A stretch of 64,000 bases of DNA from JBBSUQ01 sp964389755. GTDB lineage: Bacteria; Bacteroidota; Bacteroidia; Flavobacteriales_D; Crocinitomicaceae. The notes under the pieces were generated by a model. That model saw only the letters and a program-made list of their open reading frames with translations. It searched no databases and was not told where the DNA came from. The stretch lies in NCBI GenBank assembly GCA_964389755.1, contig CAYMEW010000016.1:20993-84992 (forward strand). The letters run 5' to 3'. Of the stretch, positions 59,036-64,000 are shown one piece after another. The translations under genes were made by a program, and so were the position numbers. Numbering within the stretch: the stretch's first letter is position 1; every line of letters begins with the position of its first letter.

Positions 59036-61339
59036 TTAGCGATTTGCGCGTTCGTTGAAAAGGACGTAGCCGTAACTGACCTGGAAGGCAACCGGGTTGT
59101 CCTGCAACGGGAAGAAATTAAGCGTGGCGCGAAGCGGACCGATGAATGAATGGTAAATGATCGAGGTAGAACCTAAGAAACTGCCGCCGCGGAAGGGTTT
59201 GGAATACCCGAAAGTGCCGTCATCGTACTTGTCGAGTTTCACAAAGGGCTGAAAATAATAGGTCTCAATGCGCCAGTCGATGTTCTTGTACGGCGAAAAA
59301 ATAACGTTTATTCCCGCTCCCACATGCTGCGGACTCCGGTATTCGGGCAGAAAGTAAGTCCGGGCATCCGGTATGGGGGAAAACTCGTTCAATGAGAGCA
59401 GGGTAGCCGTGTAATTGTTGAAAAGCGACTGGCTGTTGAATACGGCGATCCCGTGAAAGCCGAGGTGGAAATAATCATTGTCGATCGGGAAAGTACGGAA
59501 TTCGCCGCTGAGGTTGATCCACTGGTGACGCTTGCGGTAGTCGACTTTTTCACCGGCCGTGGAACCCGTAACCGTGTGTTCGTCCCCGATCACGAAACGC
59601 GCCTTAAGCGAAAGATACGTTCCGGAACTGGCAAATTGTTTCCGGTTGAGGGAATTCTGTACAATTTCCCAACTTGCATTGAATCCCTGGAAATCCGTGA
59701 TGTCACTGGTGTCCTTGTTTGTAAAGTTCTCCGTCTGGTAATACGAATCTTCTAATGAAAAGGCCCGCAGGTCGAAGAGACTTTTGGAAGTGTTGCTCAG
59801 CGGATGACGGAACTGCAAGCCGTAATACCATTCGTTCTGGATCAGGAAGGAAGGACGCACGTCCTCAAAAAAGGTCGCAAAACTCCGGAAATAATCCCAG
59901 CGGTTCATCACGAAGTAGTTTTGAAGCGAAACCGGATAAACAGAAGGGAAATCAACGGTCGCGTCCAGTTTCACAGAACCGTAAAACTTACCGAAGTAGG
60001 AATCCGCGTGCAAACGCCAGGCGGTTCTGCCGAGCAGGTTCATTCCCAGTCCGAGGTAACCCGTATTTACAGGTCGCGAAGAAAAATGTCCGCCTGCTTC
60101 CAGTTTAAAGGTCTTTTCCCTGCTCACACTGACAGTCATCCGGTACGTTGAATCGGGCTCGAGGTCCAGCATCGGGTACACCATTTCGATCTGTTCCGCT
60201 GCCAGGATGCGGTAATAGCGGTTTTCGAGGCTCTGTTCGGAGATCACATCGTGCTTTTTCCGTTTCTGGAATGAATTCTCCACGAATGCATCTTCCTTGC
60301 TGGAAGAGTTGTAAACAACTACATCACTTACATTTAAGGGAACGATCCGTTTCCGGAAAATGGCCCGCTTTTCTGCGAGTTCCTCCATTGTTACACGTCG
60401 TTGAATATTCGGCGCGATGGAATCGATATATTTCAGGGCAGACTGGTACCCGTCGCGAATGGCCTCAGCCGCAGAATCGAAATCAAAGGTCGTGACCTCT
60501 GTTTGCGGACGAATGATCACTCCCGCATCGCATGGCAGTGAGAAATCGGTATAATACACCAGCATGTTTGTCAGCTGCGAGATGAGGTCGTCCTCACTGG
60601 GCGGGTCGGCATTATAACTGACGTTGCTGCCGATGATATAATCCGGGTTGAAGTCGTGGTACATCACATCCGCCGGGAAATTGTTGTACAGTCCGCCGTC
60701 GAAAAGCAACTTACCGCCCACGCGGATGGGGCGCAAATAAAAGGGATAGGTCATCGAGGCGCGCACCGCTTCATTGAGATAGCCGCCTTCGAACACCACA
60801 CTTTCCTTATTGACAATGTCCGAGGCCACGCAGCGGAAAGGTACGAAAAGGCTGTCGAAGTCGGCACCGTAACTCGCACTGGTCGTTCCCAGGAGGCGCA
60901 TCATCTCGAAATCCAGGTACGAAGATTCCCGGAAGTTCGTAGGTAAAGATTTACTGAGAATACTGTCCCTGGAAAAAGAAAAACTGATCGTCGACGCATT
61001 CTGATCCTCTTCACGCAATATGAAATGCTGATTGCTCGCCAGTTCGCCCTGAGACATAAGCTCGAAAGCTTCGCTGAGAATGAGGGTCTTGATCTCCTCC
61101 GGGCTGTAACCGGCAGCGTAAAGCGCACCAACCAGCGCACCACCCGAAGTGCCCGTAATATAATCGATCGGGATTCCGTGTTCCTCGAGCGCCATCAGGA
61201 CGCCCACGTGACAAAAAGAAGAGGCACCGCCACCACTCAACACCACTCCGACGTGCTGCTGATGTAACTGGGCAGATGTACTCAGCTGAAACCACAGTGC
61301 GCAGGCAAGCAGAAGTATTTTGCGGATATGTGGTCTCAA
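59036..61339 (-). CDS. Patatin-like phospholipase with C-terminal outer-membrane barrel (PlpD/BamA-like)
   Basis: This 767-residue protein has a signal peptide (LRPHIRKILLLACALWFQLS, ending STSAQ), a patatin domain (about 25-280) with the nucleophile Ser in GTSGGA and the Asp in DGGLYNNFP, then a POTRA-type hinge and a C-terminal barrel of aromatic strands ending with FQVSYGYVLFNERANR. This fits PlpD-type (type V-like) outer-membrane lipases. The oxyanion loop, usually GGGxRG, reads SGGGASS. The TTG start at 61339 fits the promoter and gives a normal signal peptide; the longer frame to 61426 overlaps rlmL. Confidence 0.85.
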   Translation of the reverse strand: MRPHIRKILLLACALWFQLSTSAQLHQQHVGVVLSGGGASSFCHVGVLMALEEHGIPIDYITGTSGGALVGALYAAGYSPEEIKTLILSEAFELMSQGELASNQHFILREEDQNASTISFSFSRDSILSKSLPTNFRESSYLDFEMMRLLGTTSASYGADFDSLFVPFRCVASDIVNKESVVFEGGYLNEAVRASMTYPFYLRPIRVGGKLLFDGGLYNNFPADVMYHDFNPDYIIGSNVSYNADPPSEDDLISQLTNMLVYYTDFSLPCDAGVIIRPQTEVTTFDFDSAAEAIRDGYQSALKYIDSIAPNIQRRVTMEELAEKRAIFRKRIVPLNVSDVVVYNSSSKEDAFVENSFQKRKKHDVISEQSLENRYYRILAAEQIEMVYPMLDLEPDSTYRMTVSVSREKTFKLEAGGHFSSRPVNTGYLGLGMNLLGRTAWRLHADSYFGKFYGSVKLDATVDFPSVYPVSLQNYFVMNRWDYFRSFATFFEDVRPSFLIQNEWYYGLQFRHPLSNTSKSLFDLRAFSLEDSYYQTENFTNKDTSDITDFQGFNASWEIVQNSLNRKQFASSGTYLSLKARFVIGDEHTVTGSTAGEKVDYRKRHQWINLSGEFRTFPIDNDYFHLGFHGIAVFNSQSLFNNYTATLLSLNEFSPIPDARTYFLPEYRSPQHVGAGINVIFSPYKNIDWRIETYYFQPFVKLDKYDDGTFGYSKPFRGGSFLGSTSIIYHSFIGPLRATLNFFPLQDNPVAFQVSYGYVLFNERANR

Positions 61340-61354
61340 ATTCTTTATTTTGTA

Positions 61355-61384
61355 CAAAAATAAAAGGTTTTCAATAAGTAACAA
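61355..61384 (-). promoter_or_regulatory. Predicted promoter of the patatin gene (TTG-N19-TATTTTTG)
   Basis: On the minus strand TTG (61382-61384) and TATTTTTG (61355-61362) are exactly 19 bases apart, an ideal match to the Bacteroidota consensus. It gives a leader of about ten bases to the TTG at 61339. Confidence 0.75.
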
Positions 61385-61389
61385 AACAG

Positions 61390-62574
61390 ATGAAGGAGCA
61401 CGGAAGTAAAAACGACAAAGGGACATTTAAAATTGTATTGAAAACTTTTTTCGGCCTCGAACAGGTACTGGCAGAAGAACTTAACGAACTCGGTTATCCC
61501 GGTGCGGAGCTCCTGAACAGGGCCGTTAGCATCCGTGGTAACTGGCGCGATGTCTATTTCCTGAATCTCCATGTCCGCTGCGCTATTTCAGTGCTCGTGG
61601 AAATCGCGAACTTCCGCATGCGCCGCGAAGAAGACCTCTACCAACAAGCGCTTAAGACAGACTGGACGAAATACTTTGACCGCGAGAAGACCTTTGCCGT
61701 GAAAGGAGCCGTTTTCTCAGACCTCTTCCGGCATTCGCAGTATCCCTTCCTCTTACTGAAAGATGCCATTGCAGATACTTTTCGCAAGCAAACCGGGGAC
61801 CGGCCCAATGTCAGTGTAAAAAGTCCGCAGGTACTGTTCGACCTCTACATTCAGCGGGACCAGGCTACGATTTCCCTCAATACGAGCGGTGCACCGCTCT
61901 TTCAACGCGGTTACCGACAGTCGGCAGGCGAAGCACCGCTCAACGAAGTCGTGGCGGCAGGATTGTTACGTCTCAGTGGTTGGGACCGGAAAAGCGACCT
62001 CTGTGATCCGTTTTGTGGTTCGGGCACGCTACTTATCGAAGCCGGCTTGCTTGCAGCCGGAATTCCTTCCAATATCGAACGACATCACTATGCCTTCCGC
62101 AACTTCAGCAATTTCGACGAAACCCTGTGGAACGAGATCTATGAAGCAGCACCGAAACGCCTGAGCGGACTTCCGTGTACCATTTACGGTTCGGACCTTT
62201 CACCCGAAATGATCATGAAGACTCGCAGAAACCTGCGCGGAGTTCCTGTCGGGAGATTTATAGAAGTACAGGCACAGGATTATTCCGCAGTGCGCAAAGC
62301 ACATCCCGATTCACCGCTGACCATTATTACCAATCCGCCCTATGGCGAACGCATGGGGAGCCAGGTAGAAGAACTCTATGAGGGCATTGGTAACTGGCTC
62401 AAACACGAAATGCCAGGCTCCGAATGCTGGATTATTTCTTCCAGCGAAAGCGCACTCAAATCCGTCGGGCTCAAACCCGATCGCAAGATCAGGCTCTACA
62501 ACGGAGACCTCGAATGCAGTTTCCGGAAATACAGCATCTATAGCGGTTCAAAAAAACAGGAAAAAGACGCGTAG
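61390..62574 (+). CDS. rlmL: 23S rRNA methyltransferase, THUMP domain class (RlmL-like)
   Basis: This 394-residue protein has a ferredoxin-like/THUMP N-terminal part (about 10-165) and a methyltransferase domain with CDPFCGSGTLLIEA, GSDLSPEMIMKTRRNL and the catalytic NPPYGERMG, characteristic of guanine N2-methyltransferases. It matches the RlmL N-terminal half (m2G2445) and lacks the RlmK half, as is usual in Bacteroidota; the target base is inferred. It is divergent from the patatin gene, whose -33 box lies only five bases before the rlmL start. Confidence 0.92.
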   Translation: MKEHGSKNDKGTFKIVLKTFFGLEQVLAEELNELGYPGAELLNRAVSIRGNWRDVYFLNLHVRCAISVLVEIANFRMRREEDLYQQALKTDWTKYFDREKTFAVKGAVFSDLFRHSQYPFLLLKDAIADTFRKQTGDRPNVSVKSPQVLFDLYIQRDQATISLNTSGAPLFQRGYRQSAGEAPLNEVVAAGLLRLSGWDRKSDLCDPFCGSGTLLIEAGLLAAGIPSNIERHHYAFRNFSNFDETLWNEIYEAAPKRLSGLPCTIYGSDLSPEMIMKTRRNLRGVPVGRFIEVQAQDYSAVRKAHPDSPLTIITNPPYGERMGSQVEELYEGIGNWLKHEMPGSECWIISSSESALKSVGLKPDRKIRLYNGDLECSFRKYSIYSGSKKQEKDA

Positions 62575-62640
62575 CGGAATGTAACACAGACTTAATGTAA
62601 TCATAAAATACCGGTGATCAGTAGTTTGTTTGAAATGTGA

Positions 62641-62648
62641 TACCTTTG
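62641..62648 (+). promoter_or_regulatory. Predicted -7 promoter element of the type IX cargo gene
   Basis: TACCTTTG followed by C matches TAnnTTTG, 22 bases before the ATG at 62671. The nearest TTG is only 12 bases upstream, too close for -33. Confidence 0.5.
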
Positions 62649-62670
62649 CGACACATTCATCCGAATACAC

Positions 62671-63684
62671 ATGTTCAAGACCGCGCTACTCGTTTTCCTG
62701 CTTTTCGCAGCCCGTTTTTCCCACGCCCAGTGTGCCTCCGGCTCCATCGGTATTACCGGCGGAGGATGCCTTTCCGGCTGTAATCTCACTGCTTATGGCG
62801 GGCCCAACTGTTCGCCTCCGGTTAGTGGAAATACCAGCACGCAGATCGTCTCGGTAGCGATAAGCGTCCCGGCCGGATGTACCTATACCGTAAACGCACT
62901 CATGGCTCCGCGTCCCGGTTGTTCAGCCTCCGGGGCAGACGGCGGCGACGGCATGAAGGTCGACGTGGCGGGAGGCAGCAAACCGTATCTGACCACCGGC
63001 AGCAACGGAACACTGAACGATGCTTACACGCTTTCCGGACCCGGTACCATCGAAGTGTTTTGCCGCGCCGACCGGCAGGATGAGATCGTGACCTACAGCA
63101 TCAGTGGTAGCGGGGCCTCCTGCGTAAACTGCAACAGCGTTCTGCCCGTCACCCTGCTCAGCTTCGATGCTAAGGCCGAAGCAAATGCCGTCCGGCTCGA
63201 CTGGGTAAGCGCCCGCGAAGTAAACAATGATTATTATACCGTCGAACGCAGCGCCGACGGCATGCACTTTACGACCGTTGCCCTTCGGGATGGTGCCGGC
63301 AACAGCGAAACAGCACTTTACTACACACTTTTTGACGTGGACCCCCTGCCCGGGATCAGCTATTACCGGTTGAGACAAACCGACTTCGACGGTAAGGAAA
63401 CAGTCAGCGAGATCCGTTCAGTAGTTTACGGAACAAACGAAGGGATCAGTATTTATCCCAATCCTGCGAACCGGCAGTTCACCCTTCGCAGCAGTGAGCG
63501 CATCGATCCGCAAAGCATTTGTTTCTACACCGCTGGCGGTAAACAGGTCGAAATACAGGCCGAAGTGCAGTCAAACTTCGTGATAAACTACCAGGTAGCA
63601 GACCTTCCGGCAGGCTTTTACTTCGCACGGATCGTCACCGGTAATCACGCAGAAACAATACGTTTTACCATCCTCCACAAGTAA
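62671..63684 (+). CDS. Secreted protein with type IX C-terminal sorting domain
   Basis: This 337-residue protein has a signal peptide (cut near SHAQC), a Gly/Cys/Ser-rich N-terminal region (about 20-150, with six or more cysteines), a beta domain starting LPVTLLSFDAKAEANAVRLD, the fibronectin-like module common in type IX cargo, and a type A C-terminal signal (ISIYPNPANRQFTLRS to FTILHK). It is probably displayed on the cell surface or released. The cysteine-rich region is not a family I recognise. It is the last gene in the window. Confidence 0.88.
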   Translation: MFKTALLVFLLFAARFSHAQCASGSIGITGGGCLSGCNLTAYGGPNCSPPVSGNTSTQIVSVAISVPAGCTYTVNALMAPRPGCSASGADGGDGMKVDVAGGSKPYLTTGSNGTLNDAYTLSGPGTIEVFCRADRQDEIVTYSISGSGASCVNCNSVLPVTLLSFDAKAEANAVRLDWVSAREVNNDYYTVERSADGMHFTTVALRDGAGNSETALYYTLFDVDPLPGISYYRLRQTDFDGKETVSEIRSVVYGTNEGISIYPNPANRQFTLRSSERIDPQSICFYTAGGKQVEIQAEVQSNFVINYQVADLPAGFYFARIVTGNHAETIRFTILHK

Positions 63685-63705
63685 AAAAGGAGGAGATAAA
63701 CACCA

Positions 63706-63785
63706 CCGCCACTCCGAAGCAATCCGCATGTACTTTGCAAGCGCGCATTCGTGTAAGCCATTGGCACCCGCTGTACGCTGTTCCG
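63706..63785 (+). repeat. Imperfect direct repeat, copy 1
   Basis: The first 41 bases match copy 2 at 63919 with three differences; the remaining part is clearly weaker but ends in a shared GTTCCG. The spacing between copies is 213 bases. It could be a dispersed intergenic repeat or a mobile-element remnant. Confidence 0.7.
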
Positions 63786-63918
63786 TCAAAATTTCTGGCT
63801 GTCTGACGACCAACGGAAGGAGTTTTCAGAAATGCAAATACTTTATTTTAAGAAAAACCGCTCTGCCGAAGCTTCACCGTGTATCCACAACTCTGCAACA
63901 ACTAAATATCCACTCTAA

Positions 63919-63999
63919 CCGCCACTTCGAAGCAATCCGCCTGTGCTTTGCAAGCGCGCTTCAGTGAAAGCTGCCGGGACCCAACGCATGCAGTTCCGC
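63919..63999 (+). repeat. Imperfect direct repeat, copy 2
   Basis: It starts CCGCCACTTCGAAGCAATCC and runs to the window edge; 38 of the first 41 bases match copy 1. Further copies beyond the edge are possible. Confidence 0.7.
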
Positions 64000-64000
64000 A

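Larger units (their letters stand above)
63685..64000. other. Non-coding right edge of the window
   Basis: This 316-base stretch holds no convincing gene or hairpin terminator. It contains an imperfect direct repeat, listed separately. Short frames here are likely chance; two of them code for similar peptides only because they cross the repeat. Confidence 0.55.

Noticed and set aside
1..64000. CRISPR array, integrase, phage or complete insertion sequence
   Set aside because: No regular short repeats with spacers, no transposase or integrase motifs, and gene order looks like core chromosome throughout.

Overview
The window is a 64 kb piece of a Bacteroidota chromosome, most likely order Flavobacteriales. 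The evidence is: gliding-motility genes gldF/gldG; the fused lpxC-fabZ gene; two secreted proteins with type IX secretion C-terminal sorting domains; a short (289 aa) primary sigma factor; the Bacteroidota-specific small ribosomal-type protein DUF4295; and repeated upstream TAnnTTFG-type (TAnnTTTG) promoter cores in place of sigma70 boxes, with starts not preceded by Shine-Dalgarno sequences. GC content looks near 47-48 percent by eye, higher than most flavobacteria, so I do not name a genus (Crocinitomicaceae or Cryomorphaceae-like relatives are possible). Nearly everything reads as chromosomal core plus lineage-specific surface proteins. I see no prophage, intact insertion sequence, CRISPR array, rRNA or tRNA.

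Layout. 1-5.4 kb (minus): start of dnaN, then the gldF-gldG-DUF4340 gliding operon, a cold-shock protein, an ABM-domain protein and an S-adenosylmethionine hydrolase. 5.4-11.2 kb (plus): phoH-purC, fur-STAS-purA and an OstA-like LPS-transport protein. 11.2-13.7 kb: gmhA and small genes around divergent promoters. 13.7-20.9 kb (plus): lipid A operon lpxD-lpxC/fabZ-lpxA, running directly into an Rrf2 regulator and rlmD, then cinA. 21.0-22.9 kb: rpmB-rpmG-DUF4295(bL38-type)-ftsY. 23.5-29.4 kb: a type IX-secreted M43 metalloprotease, an outer-membrane barrel protein and an ACMSD-type decarboxylase. 30.1-33.1 kb: a tight GNAT / sodium:solute symporter / alanine-ornithine racemase-family cluster. 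33.1-38.6 kb: small unknowns, a Prc-type peptidase and a surface protein. 38.8-45.9 kb (minus): an overlapping three-gene operon made of a giant TPR + MORN-repeat protein and two DUF3857 proteins (one with an intact transglutaminase triad, one without). 46-48.2 kb: SDR plus polytopic membrane protein. 48.3-51.1 kb: htpG and a TerB-DnaJ co-chaperone. 51.1-57.8 kb: RsmI-like methyltransferase, LMW-PTP, rpoD, priA, a lipoprotein. 57.9-64 kb: two-domain VOC protein, patatin-barrel protein, rlmL-like methyltransferase, a type IX-secreted protein, then an imperfect direct repeat at the edge.

How the genes fit together: much of the window builds or uses the cell envelope (lipid A, LPS transport, heptose, gliding, type IX cargo, outer-membrane barrels, surface lipoproteins), mixed with translation and RNA-modification genes (rpmB, rpmG, DUF4295, rlmD, rlmL, RsmI-like, ftsY), purine synthesis (purC, purA) and protein quality control (htpG, DnaJ-type, Prc). 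The best candidates for undescribed biology are the TPR-MORN/DUF3857 operon, the symporter-racemase cluster, the RlmD that has lost its iron-sulfur ligands, and several symmetric promoter-associated DNA elements (upstream of htpG, over the rpmB promoter, and a palindrome shared by the divergent gmhA promoters).
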